From Globisporangium splendens (taxonomy: Eukaryota > Oomycota > Peronosporomycetes > Pythiales > Pythiaceae): a DNA stretch of 64,000 nucleotides. The notes under the pieces are model-generated. The model was not told where the DNA came from and did no database searches. It worked only from the letters and a program-made list of their open reading frames with translations. The stretch is taken from the NCBI GenBank assembly GCA_006386115.1, contig VFIW01000003.1:868001-932000 (forward strand), in the 5' to 3' direction. Shown here one piece after another: positions 41,223 to 52,138 of the stretch. Each line of letters starts with the position of its first letter. Position 1 is the stretch's first letter. The position numbers and the translations under genes are program-made.

Positions 41223-42089
41223 ACGCTGTCACAGCACATCGCACTCCCCCTGAACGGTCTTCCGCACCACCGTCGCGCCTTCCGCGGCACCTCAATCACA
41301 CTGATCTTTAGATCTACGCGTTCTAGCACCACAGCAAGGAAAGTTAAATACAGAGTGAACGGCGCAGGACATTCCTCTTGGAGTATCGCACTCACCAAAC
41401 ACATCATCAGCTCAAGACGACGCCGATAGCTGGTGGTGGCTACAATCAGCAACAATTGCGCATTGTGGAAAGAGCGCGTCTTCAATCACACAGCAATCAG
41501 GAACATGGACGCTTCGCTGCTGATGATAGTGACGCTCGCATTCATCCACTTCTTCGCTCTCGGATGCTGCTGCTCCTGCTGCTGTCGTCATGTGAGAAGA
41601 CGCCGTCACCATCTTCACCGACGACATCTTGTGTGTTGCTGAGCGTTCCATTTGCGGAAATGCGTCCGGTTTGTGCAACATTCGTTAGAGTGACAAGGAG
41701 TGACGCATGTCCACTCGTCCGGTGCCTTCGGACGACATGCCAGTACGAGTATTGGTAGCTTGGCGCACACTCGCCAGTATCAAATGGCCACACACGTCGC
41801 AGACCAATGGATGGCGATTCTATTGCGCGTCGTGCGCGTCTTGCACTCTGCGTGCGCGCGGATGGATCAGAAAATGCACACACCCGTCAGCATCGAGGGA
41901 ATGCACATTGCTGACACTGTGACGTGAAGCCTTCGGTCGTGAGTGCGCCTTGTGTCCGCATGGTTGTGGACGGAGTGGAGTGCTTTGCATTCCATGGACA
42001 AGCAAGAAGAGTGAAAAACAGAAGGCAATGGCAGATGAACTCCTGGGACGTGGCCTGGTGCAGGCATGCTGCCATTTCTTATATAGTAT
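41223..42089. other. Intergenic, no gene recognised
   Basis: Frames on both strands are short and compositionally random. The segment ends sharply where the phosphatase fragment begins. Confidence 0.45.
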
Positions 42090-42644
42090 GAGTACGGACT
42101 CACGCACCACACGCAGATCAGCAGCGAGCACGACTTCACGCCCGGGTCGCCGATGTACACGTGGCTCGTGAACGACCTAAAGAGTGTCGACCGCAAGAAG
42201 ACGCCGTGGCTGTTCCTGTATTTGCATCGCCCGATGTACACGTCCGAGATGTACGACAGCGACTACAGGCTCTCGCTGTTCATCCGCAAGAATCTCGAGC
42301 CGTTGTTGGCGCAGTACAAGGTGGACGTCGTGTTCTCGGGTCACTACCACGCATACGAGCTCACGTGTCCGGTGTACAACGAGACATGCAGAACGGAGCC
42401 ACTGGGGTCGTTATCGAGTGGCCACGTGAGGGCGAAGGCGCCGGTGCACATTATGGTGGGGTCTGCGGGCGCTGATGTGGACAATGTCGGGTACTTTGAT
42501 GTGCCGTGGCGTGTCGCGGCTGAGCTGAATTATGGTTACGGCCGCATGCACGTGTACAACGCGACGCATGCGCAGTTTGAGTTTGTACGCAATGAGGTCA
42601 AAGCCGTGACGTCGTCGTCCTGGGTGATCAGCGACCACGACTGG
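42090..42644 (+). pseudogene. 5'-truncated purple acid phosphatase fragment
   Basis: This encodes only the C-terminal 185 or so residues of a purple acid phosphatase, from GLTHHTQISSEHDF to SDHDW, and includes the LHRPMY and SGHYHAYE metal/substrate motifs. It lacks the signal peptide, the Fn3-like domain and the first three metal motifs, so it cannot be active. The sequence is the inverted, gapless counterpart of 43344-43898 in the complete gene, with about one difference in the parts I compared. Directly after the Trp codon it diverges into unrelated sequence. It is a recent partial duplication. Confidence 0.9.
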
Positions 42645-43334
42645 CCAAACTCGATTACTCCGAGTGTCCTCTACGTCCAGACAAGCAGCAGAGCATGTCG
42701 TCTCACAGGTGTGGAACGGCTGGCGTGACCCTTTTAATCCCCTGGGCATTCAAGTTGCGATGACGCTGAGGCATGACGAATGTTCGGGATTGAATGAAGC
42801 TGGTCCACAAATTTGGAGGGCCAAAATCAGACAGCTCAATTTCTCCTGATTGTCTCCGGATGAATGAATTATAAAAACAAAGAACAATGCAACCAATCAA
42901 GATTCTATCCATTAAGCAATATAAAAAGAAAGAGTTATTTCAATGCACTGTGGGATGTTATTTACGTTGGGTGGCGAATGAAGGTCAAATGGCGGGAAGT
43001 GAAGCTCAACTCGACATGAGCAGCGCAATTGCTTTCGGTCCATTGCGCAGCTTGTTATGCGCATTTATACCGATGCTCACAATCCACGGAATGCTGGTGC
43101 TGACACCATTTGTCCTTTTCCTGCGTCTGAAAGACTGCCGAATGCAGCTTACCTTGCCCCACACTACAGAATTCAGACAGTACATTTCTTTGCTATTTAT
43201 TCAAATTCATACTTCACCAGGACTCGCATGATTCAGTCACAACGAGCTCAACAACTAACATCAGTTTGGCCGCATCAGCTCAGGTTCAAAGAGGATTCTG
43301 CAATCCATTGCTACCTCTTTTAATCGTCCAGTCA
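42645..43334. other. Loop between phosphatase fragment and full gene
   Basis: 690 AT-rich bases with nothing recognisable as coding. Confidence 0.55.
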
Positions 43335-45347
43335 TCACACGGTCCAGTCGTGGTCGCTGATCACCCAGGACGACGACGTCACGGCTTTGACCTCATTGCG
43401 TACAAACTCAAACTGCGCATGCGTCGCGTTGTACACGTGCATGCGGCCGTAACCATAATTCAGCTCAGCCGCGACACGCCACGGCACATCAAAGTACCCG
43501 ACATTGTCCACATCAGCACCCGCAGACCCCACCATAATGTGCACCGGCGCCTTCGCCCTCACGTGGCCACTCGATAACGACCCCAGTGGCTCCGTTCTGC
43601 ATGTCTCGTTGTACACCGGACACGTGAGCTCGTATGCGTGGTAGTGACCCGAGAACACGACGTCCACCTTGTACTGCGCCAACAACGGCTCGAGATTCTT
43701 GCGGATGAACAGCGAGAGCCTGTAGTCGCTGTCGTACATCTCGGACGTGTACATCGGGCGATGCAAATACAGGAACAGCCACGGCGTCTTCTTGCGGTCG
43801 ACACTCTTTAGGTCGTTCACGAGCCACGTGTACATCGGCGACCCGGGCGTGAAGTCGTGCTCGCTGCTGATCTGCGTGTGGTGCGTGAGTCCGTACTCGA
43901 CGCTCCACCAGAACACCTTGTTGCCGTTCGCTGGCATGATGAAGCGCTTGTTGAACGGCACACCACATTCGCCCTGGGAATCGGCGCCGTAATTGCCCTC
44001 GAGCGGGTGGTATCCGTTTTCTGGCGCGCCAGACGGGTCCTTCTCGCCCCCACTCGTGTGGCAGTACTCGTGGTTGCCGATGCCGACCATGTACGGGATC
44101 TCGGCAGCCACGGGTTGCACGAGCGCGCCAAACTGGTCCCAGAGGTACGTCCTTCCCATGGCGTACGAGATGTCACCATTGTGCATGGCCGCAACAAAGT
44201 TGCTGCCCGGAGTGTCCATGTCGCGTCGCATCAGCTCGATCGTCGTGGCTGTGCGCTGCTCGGGCTTCGGACCCGTCGCCTTGATGTTCCAGTCGCCGAG
44301 ATCGCCGTACACAAAGTAGCTCACGGGTTTGTTGCCGCGGCTCGGAACACCAGGCGCTGGCGGCGTCTTGAACGTGAACACTTGCGAGGTGATCCCACCC
44401 AGAGACGCGTCGCCAACCTTGTAGTAGTACGTCTGCTCCGGCACGAGGTCGCGCATGACGGCCGCGTAGATCGTGCCTGGGTCGCGGAAGAACTGCGCCG
44501 CAACGGTCGTGGCAGGCGACTGGCACATATCACTCGCTTTGTACGAGGTGCCCGCGGCCGCTGCCGTCTGGGTCAGCCATGCCGGGTTCGTGCCGTACGA
44601 CACAGTCGGCGCGTCCACAGACTCGCTCACCCACATCACGCGCATCTCGCTTGCGACTTCCGTACTCGAGAGATGCACCTGCAGCGGCTGCTTGTTGCCC
44701 TGGCGGAAGCGCACGAACAGCGACTCACCCAGCTTCACGTTGGCGCCGTTATGCACGGCAAAGTACCGGAATTGCCACGAGCATCGCATGTTGACCAGCG
44801 GACCAAACTGGAACGTCGCGGCGTCGACGTTGCCCGTGTACCGCCAGTCAATGTACTGGCTGTCTGGGAGCGGCACGCGCTCATCGTCGACGCAGTAGAC
44901 GCCGATCCAGTCGCTCGCAGTTGGCTTCGTGTTGGCAAGCGAGAACGATACAGCGAGCGGGTCCAGTTGGTTGATAAGATTACTTGAGACGGTCAGCGTG
45001 GCATAAGGCGTTGCTGGCGAAGGAGAAGGGCTGGTAGGAGGTTCAACTGGCTCAGGCGGCTCAATGATGATCACTCGGTTTATATCTTCGCCTTGGGATC
45101 CGTTTTGTGCTTGTTGTGCCACGAGGTTTCGCATTGCTGGCGTCTTCATGGCCACCACTGGCGGCGACGTGAACGTGCAGTTGGTGCGTTCAAAGTTGCA
45201 TGGCTCGTTGCCGACATGGTGGCTCCAGGCGCCACCACGGAGCACCTCGTTTGCTCTGTTGCGTTGCGCTGCATGGACGCCAGAAGACGACGATGCGAGC
45301 GCGAGGCTTGCAAACAGAGCGGCCACGCTCGAGATGACGACCTTCAT
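43335..45347 (-). CDS. Secreted purple acid phosphatase (PAP copy 1)
   Basis: Encodes 670 residues. A signal peptide (MKVVISSVAALFASLALASSSSGVHA) is followed by an EVLRGGAW segment shared with PAP copy 2, a Pro/Ser-rich linker (about 125-140), an N-terminal Fn3-like domain and the metallophosphatase core. The seven metal ligands of plant-type PAPs are visible: YGDLGDW, GDISYAMG, GNHEY, LHRPMY and SGHYHAYE. The enzyme hydrolyses phosphomonoesters at acid pH with a Fe-metal centre, outside the cell or in vacuoles. The ATG is chosen at the signal peptide; the 50 in-frame codons upstream are leader. Its 3' part is duplicated inverted at 42090-42644. Single exon. Confidence 0.93.
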   Translation of the reverse strand: MKVVISSVAALFASLALASSSSGVHAAQRNRANEVLRGGAWSHHVGNEPCNFERTNCTFTSPPVVAMKTPAMRNLVAQQAQNGSQGEDINRVIIIEPPEPVEPPTSPSPSPATPYATLTVSSNLINQLDPLAVSFSLANTKPTASDWIGVYCVDDERVPLPDSQYIDWRYTGNVDAATFQFGPLVNMRCSWQFRYFAVHNGANVKLGESLFVRFRQGNKQPLQVHLSSTEVASEMRVMWVSESVDAPTVSYGTNPAWLTQTAAAAGTSYKASDMCQSPATTVAAQFFRDPGTIYAAVMRDLVPEQTYYYKVGDASLGGITSQVFTFKTPPAPGVPSRGNKPVSYFVYGDLGDWNIKATGPKPEQRTATTIELMRRDMDTPGSNFVAAMHNGDISYAMGRTYLWDQFGALVQPVAAEIPYMVGIGNHEYCHTSGGEKDPSGAPENGYHPLEGNYGADSQGECGVPFNKRFIMPANGNKVFWWSVEYGLTHHTQISSEHDFTPGSPMYTWLVNDLKSVDRKKTPWLFLYLHRPMYTSEMYDSDYRLSLFIRKNLEPLLAQYKVDVVFSGHYHAYELTCPVYNETCRTEPLGSLSSGHVRAKAPVHIMVGSAGADVDNVGYFDVPWRVAAELNYGYGRMHVYNATHAQFEFVRNEVKAVTSSSWVISDHDWTV
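43344..43898. repeat. Right arm of 555-bp inverted repeat (phosphatase)
   Basis: Reverse complement of 42090-42644; the loop is 699 bases. The arm covers the 3' part of the complete phosphatase gene up to the codon before its last two. Confidence 0.9.
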
Positions 45348-47097
45348 GGTGCGCGTGTTGATTCGATTGCAGGAAGGTTGTGCAGATGCAGCGCAAATCG
45401 AGGAATGAGTGGAAGAGGAAACGGAGGTATTCGTCGTACCCGCGGGAAGGAAAGAAACGAAGAGGGAAGTGGGTGCAGCGTTGCAGCATTCATTCACTCG
45501 TTCCCCCGCGCTATGGTCTCACGGGTGTCTACAGGAGAATCTCGCCTGTTGGATTTGTTTTGTGCGCGAACGAATCAGGCATCCAACGTTGAACACGCCA
45601 AGAGCTGCTCCCTCCTGGTGATGGGCTGTACTCAGACTGCAACTGCAGCAGTGTGGTGAGATGCGAACATGTGAGTGAAAGAGGTGATCTACATTGAATA
45701 ATACTGCTTTTAATTATACATCTGTCCGTTGCGTATGATATAGAGGCATTACTGGTGAGCTGCAGGGTTGTGCCAAGTTGACATGACACAACGATGCCCA
45801 TCGAGAGGAATCGCAATCGTTTCCTCATCCACTAAAGTGCCTCAGGTGCTCACGAATGGATGCGCAGCCTGCGGGAGACGACGTTCATGCGAATCTCCTC
45901 GTCAGCAAGTAGCTACAGTACAGTACTCGGCTTGGGACGCGTTTGGCGGCCGCACGCTGCGCTCGCTCAACGTTTTCCAGTCAAGACCAACAGTTCCATG
46001 CTTCAGAAGCGAGGTGAATGAAATTCACTATGAACAGCTACCAGCGGCTGCTTCGACTCAACTCGTTGAAGCCACAAAAAGTAAGGATTTGCTCTTGCGC
46101 TTGGAGATTCTCGTGCGAGATTCGATTGCTATGTTCAGAAGCAAAGCATATTTGCAATGTGTGTGTGGGGTGAAGCACCCCAGACAGCCGCGTTCTCTCA
46201 CGTGAAGAAACTCGAAGCATTCTCATGAGCCCTTTGGAAATCGAAGAGAAGAAAGGAGTGATTTGAGATTCTGGTGCTGAGGTGTTGCGAGGCAAAGCGT
46301 ATTATAGAGAAAAACTCAGATCGCTCATTTGTACCTCGAGGCTTTCTTCGAGCTGGCTGACTCTCAAGTGCGCAATGTTCTCATCAACGGACTGCAGCGC
46401 AGTGTTGAACATCAGCTCTGCGCTGCAATCTGCATGTGGCGCTGTTCGTGGCGGTATTGTTGCGCTTCAGTCGCGCTCTCCCTCCCTTGATGAGGTGACA
46501 TTTTCTCTAGCGCGCTGCACAGAGAAGCTAGATGTAGGCGCGACGGTCCAAGTGTTGTTGTTGCGGAATGTTCCTGGTGCTTACACGCTCGTATGGCCTG
46601 ATGGTTCCGATGATTTGGGGAGGAGGCAGGTGCTGAGCATGGCCACAGTGACCCATACGGTGCCACCGTATGAGCTGATGAAACGAATGGATGCCATGCT
46701 GCTCTTCAACAGATCGAGTAACCTGTCGATGAGAGATGCGGTCTCTTATCAATAAAGCGAGCGTTTGGTCTTTGCGGACTTTAGCAAAGGTTTAGTCTCT
46801 CTGAAAAAACTAAAGAGGCTTGTGATACTCAATAACGACAAAGCGACATGCTCTGTCCATCAGCTTTGGCCGTAGAGAGTTGGGCATACTGAATGCCATT
46901 CATTAACTGCAAGAAGGCTATGGTCTTTGTTGGAAGGCACCAATGTTCTCTCGTTATTATCGTTTCTTTTTTGAATGCTTGGGTCTCTTTGGTTTAGTAT
47001 TTTTTCTCATGGCAACTTGAGTGAACAGCAAAAGCTGTCGTATAAATAATCTCTATGTGTGGGTTGTTGCAGAGGAATGGGACCGCCTCTGGTCATT
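45348..47097. other. Intergenic with coding-like fragments
   Basis: Most of this 1.75 kb shows no gene. A plus-strand stretch around 46010-46170 (STQLVEATKSKDLLLRLEIL) and another near 46360-46430 (DSQVRNVLINGLQRSVEHQ) look like helical protein segments in different frames and may be the remnant of an unrecognised gene. Confidence 0.35.
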
Positions 47098-47846
47098 CTA
47101 CCATTCAAAGTCGAACGACAGGTTTGGAACTGGAATCGGAGGCAGCTCTTCCTGGAAACGTGCATAGGCAACGCAACAAGAGCACCGTTAGATAAATGAT
47201 ACAAAAGGATCAGAGGGGATCATGCAGTCTACGATTTTCCTACCTTGATGTTGGTCTTCCCTTCCGAGTGTGTCGCATTCTCGCGGGCAGTCGCGATGTC
47301 GTTTTCCAGTGCGTAGTTTTCTTTCGCGAGTGTCGACTGCTTGGACATGAGCTCCAGCAGCTTGTACTGCAGCTCCAGTTCGATGGCCAGTTGCTTCAGC
47401 TGCACCATTTCGGCCTGCACAATGAGAAAACAGTGAATGAGAACGCGTGAGTCCGAGTCCTTTTGCATTTTAGACTCGCATACGAGAACGCTTACCTTCT
47501 TGCGCTTGACGAATCGGCGCTGCGCTTCGCGGTGCTTAGCCTTGCGCTCTTCTTCGGACGCTTTTCTTGATCCTGAAGGGCGTGGAATCGAGAGCGAGAG
47601 CGGCAGCGAGTGGAGCGCCATGTGCGGGGAGTGGGTGCTGCTAGATGAGGATGGAGGATACATGGATCCAAAAGTCCGCGGCGACGCGTCCTTGAATCGG
47701 GTCGGTGGCGGCGGGAACGCCGAGTAGCTCGAGAACGGCATGAGCGTCGGGAAATGCTGCTGCTCGATGCTCGAGTGGAGTCCGACAGGATACTCTTGGT
47801 CGGAAATGGGCCAGGTGGAGCGGAGGACGCTGTGTTCCATGAGCAT
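47098..47846 (-). CDS. bZIP transcription factor with atypical basic region
   Basis: Three exons (47846-47496, 47414-47244, 47151-47098) with GT-AG introns of 81 and 92 bases give 191 residues; ATG at 47840 is an alternative start two codons later. A Ser/Pro-rich N-terminus (about 1-92) precedes the basic region EERKAKHREAQRRFVKRKK (about 99-117), which ends exactly at intron 1. Exon 2 encodes the leucine-zipper part (EMVQLKQLAIELELQYKLLELM...). Exon 3 adds an acidic C-terminus ending FDFEW. In canonical bZIPs the basic region is N-x7-R. Here the Asn position is His105 and the Arg position is Val113. Oomycete bZIPs with a replaced Asn are known from Phytophthora; His plus Val together seems unusual. 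It is presumably nuclear, binding a non-standard site. Confidence 0.8.
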
Positions 47847-50800
47847 TATTGTTGGTTTCTCAGTTGGTGCTTCGCAGCAGATTAGTGACTGCCACGTTCG
47901 TTGGCTGGTGCAATTTGAAGAAGTGAGTGATAGCGGACGGACTCAGCGCGAGCCAAACACGAGAGATCGCAGATAGAGCTCAAGAGCAGAAGTGAGTTGC
48001 AAAAGAGCGCTGATCTCTTCGGGTGTTGCACACTGAGCGAGACTGCGAGGCGCGCGTCCACACACACGGGCTCTTTGAGCAGGTGGAGGGGTTGGGGGTG
48101 GGGACAGATGAGCGCTCTGTTAAATGAGCTCTTCTCACTCTCAACAGCTCTCTGGACCGGTAGTTTTGAAGAAAAAACGGGCTCGTCTCTGCGCGTTCAG
48201 CTGTTGCGATGTCGCCCCACTCTCGGCTGGTGAGAAACCACTTTGGAGCTCCTCGAGATCAAGTCTCTTTTGCGAAAAGGAGGAGCTCAATTCGAAACCA
48301 GACGCTGGTTGTTGGGCCAAAGTAAGGCTTCGTTTGGTTGCAATTTGAACTCGGTGCCGGCAACGGAGATGAGAAAGTTGCCGCCGCGGGAGACAGGGAC
48401 AAAGCAATCGCGTGAAACAAGCAAATGGACCTTCCGGAGCGCCACCCTTGTCCGAGTTTTCTACACGTGAACTGTAGCACCGCGAGACTGTTCAGCAAAA
48501 TTACAAATCTCGCTACATAGCGCAGGATCGGCGACTATTACAAATCTCGCTATATAGTGCGGGATCGGCGACTATCGATGGTGGAAAAAGAGTTCTTTCT
48601 AATGTAACGGCGGGAGTGGTCAACGAGGTCGGTTCCTCGGCACGGTGACTCGCCTCAGCTCGTCCATTTCTGTCTTCATAAAAAGAAATAAAGCACGCGA
48701 GATGACGGAGGCCTTTGCGTGGTTACATCATATCCGCGAAAACCATCTGATCTATCAGATCGTGAGTGCGGGAGCATCTGGTTTCCCGCCTCCACACTCT
48801 GCGCAAGAGGAAAAGAAACTGCGCCGTTGTCTCGTGGCATTGGGATGAGTGGAATGGCCAGAAACAGTCAACGGAGCGAACGCAGTGCACAGCGCGAGCA
48901 ATCGACCCAGTGGTCGAGCGCATCACCGTCTATGCGCTGCCAGCCATCGTGACTGGGGTGGTCCTTGCCACCAACAGCTCAGGCCGATACTGCACACACG
49001 CGTGTTGCTGTAGTCCGTTTTGGACAGGAGACTGTAGGACACGCGTGTTTATTATGCAATAAGTGTCATGCGAGTGAGAGGGGTTCCGGCACGATCACCC
49101 ATGTTTTGAAAGCACCATTTGTTGATGGCAACGATTGCGTGTGCATTCACTCACTCAAGTCGCTGCGTTTTTTTTCTATCTTTCTTTTTTTTCTTGTTCT
49201 TTTTCGTGTGCTCTGGTTCAATTGGCCTGCGCCTCAAAAATGGACAAGCCTACGGTATTATAGCACAGCTTTTACCGATGTTGCCGTTTATTTGAGAACG
49301 AGCAAGAGCAGACTGACTATTAAATAGAACCACTTTTGTTGAGCATTCAAGGGCAGACGAGGGCAAACGGACTCAAAACTCGACTAACTGCGAGCTTTGT
49401 CCTGACATGAGATACTTTTCTGGGAAATTCGAGTCTCAGTCACGATTACACCCTTGCAGGTTTCTTCGCCATAGAGCAAAAATGCCAGAGGCTCTAACGT
49501 TTGTCTTTCAGAGAATAAACAGTCCAAGCGTTCAGTTTCTAACCCGGTTCTGGAGCGCTTCGATAGGAAGAACTATGGCGCTGTTGCCAAATTGGAGAAA
49601 TGTTCATCGGGTTAGACAAGATTTGGATCCAAAAAATCTGATATGCCTTTCTGCCGCGACGCGTGTTAGAGCGGATGCAGCGGCTCTGTCTCATGGCCAC
49701 CACCCATCTGATGAGCTGAGCGGTCCCTCTGCTGCCGCCAGATGGCAGCGCCACTTTTGTCGACTCAACATGGCTCGAACTGTATGATCAAGTACCGTAC
49801 GCTCAAACGAGACGGCCGACGAGGTCTCCGCAATTGTGGACAAGTTGCTTCGAGTTGGGCCGTCAGGAGACGCTTTCGGATGGCTGATGCCATGATATTC
49901 GTGCGGTAGGAGCGCTTCAGCCATCGGCTTGAACGCTGACACAGGATGCGCTGCTCACCGCAGGCCTGTCTCGGTGGATATGGCTCCACTCGCGTACCGT
50001 ACGCTCCTGACGTCAATCACTTCCTTTGAGAGGATCACTTGCTTGTCGACGGCAAGCCAGGCAACAGAGCAAGGAGAAGGAACAGTTCGAACGCAAAGGT
50101 TGTGACTTCATGGAATACCGGATGGGCAAAATGGTAGCTTCTAGTCTATAAGCAGCGAGTTGATTGCACGCGAATGTGTGTGTGTGCGTGCGTGTACTGT
50201 AATGCAAGGCGCTCTTGAATAGTGTACAGCTGAGCTCTGTCCGCGACATGAAGCGAGGCAATCAACCCATGAGTCTTCGCGTCAGGAAAAGAGACTGCGG
50301 GGTGAACCGTATGCATCTCCTCGTTTTGGACCTCCCCTCTGCGTGCACATATTGACAGAAAACAACGACCGCGCACTTGCCCACCAAAGCGCAAGGATTT
50401 GCCGCCTTCCAGCTGAGCGTGCCTGCGCTCGCCGAAACACAGAAACAAGAGACACCGGCAAAAACCAGCGACACAAAACACGCTCATCCTTTTACATTCA
50501 TGTAGACACCGATATGCAGCGCAATCTGCACTTTGGTGTTAGTTGCTACCTCAACTTCTGCACTCACTTCGAGAAAATGTTGTTGCTACTGTGATATGGT
50601 GCATTCACTTGAACACAAAAAGGTGTGATCCCCCCCCAATCAGCAGTATGACAGATAACAAGCACTTCTGTTTTGTATGTGAAAGAAATAAACGCTGCAA
50701 TTTTTCGATCTGCCGTAGTTTTCCGTCGCGGTCTGTACCCCTATTCCTGACTCGTGTGAGCATGCACCGTACATTTTCACCATCGTGGTGACACGTCGCG

Positions 50801-52138
50801 TGTGACAAGGACGGCAGAGTCCATGGCGAGTGTTCTTGGAGGCGACAACGCGCGATGCGTGAGCGCTGCGATCAGCGACCAAGGCGACGACGGCAGCGAA
50901 CAGAACGCAGGCACAGTGTACTGCCACCGGCGAATACTATTGCAAGATCCAAAAGCTCGCGAGTGAAACTTATTGCAAGGCGGTGCGGTGTCTAGTATCA
51001 TATCAGCGACCCAGTGTACAAAAGGAAACGATCAGCTCGACATTAATATTGGAAAATGGTGGGTTTGAGTTAATTGGTTTCATGTCTGGGACGGAGTGCG
51101 CGTATCGGTGCGAGTTGCTCGTTTGGGTCCTAAAGGAGCCGTCGGTCGAGCGATCTGTGTTTCTATTTTTCGCAATGCCAACAGCGATTTTAGTGAATTT
51201 GACACTGGAAAAGTCATTCGTTCTCTTGAAAGAGAACGATAAAACGAGCACAAGGCGTTCTTTGCAATGTCTCTTTACTGCGCAAGAGTTGGGTCGATAC
51301 GGGGAACAGCCAGCATGTTCATAATGTGCACACAGATTACATAGGGCCATGCGCAATGAGTCAACTTTTTTTTTTTATGTTTTTGCTTCTTTTTTTGCGA
51401 GCTTTGTATGAGCCGGAGGGAAGGCGGTATCATCGGTGGTCGCGCGATGGATGGACCCTTTTCGCGGTCTCGCTGGCCATCGTGCTTGGTGATGATGGTT
51501 TCCGAGGACAGCAGCGGGTCTCTGCGACGTCCCTCGCAGCAAAGTTTTGATTTTTGAGCATGGAGCAAGACCTCATGCGTTGGAACAACTCGAGCAAGTG
51601 AGGTGTCGCATCGTGCAGAGGCCGGTGCTTTTCCAGCAGTCGCGCCTGGGAGGCATGGCGTTGTCGTGTTTGCCCTCTTTTAGACAGATATTCCTCATTT
51701 GTCAATTATGTGTCAATAGACCCTGCACTTGTCAAGATGCGTACACCGTGCATGAGTTGTTGTATGTGTCAACAAAGCTTGCTCGAGAAAATTACCTCAT
51801 TTCTCAAAGCTGTGTGTGCAGCACCTTTATTTCGTCGAACAGGCAACAACCATGGACGTGCTGTTATATGTCACGAGTGCCATCTCTCGGGATCTATTCA
51901 TCAACACAGGTTATGCATTTCCATAGATCCCTCCGTCACCATCCAAGGTTCTGATGCATGTAGCTTCAACTTTGAATATGCAATTACAAAGAGCTCCCGC
52001 GTTTTTCTCCACCATTCTGAACAGGAGAAAAGAAAAAGAGCAACAGAAACAGAAAACGGAAGAAACAGAAAATGGAAGAAACAGAAAACGCTTGCGATGG
52101 AAGAAGCCTCAGTGTCTCTCTCTCTCTCTCCTGCGAGC
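47847..52138. other. Long intergenic region
   Basis: About 4.3 kb without a gene I can support. It contains the 37-bp tandem repeat at 48500-48575, a TG/CG-rich run near 50176-50195 and the leader of PAP copy 2 (A-rich GAAACAGAAAA repeats near 52035-52090, then a TC-run near 52113-52130). Confidence 0.45.
48500..48575. repeat. Tandem duplication of a 37-bp unit
   Basis: Two adjacent copies start ATTACAAATCTCGCTA at 48500 and 48537 and end GATCGGCGACTAT. They differ at three positions (ACATAGCGCAGG against ATATAGTGCGGG). Confidence 0.85.

Noticed and set aside
50640..50927. Small 95-codon frame with signal-peptide-like start
   Set aside because: Begins with GTG, not ATG, lies in random-looking sequence and has no supporting context.
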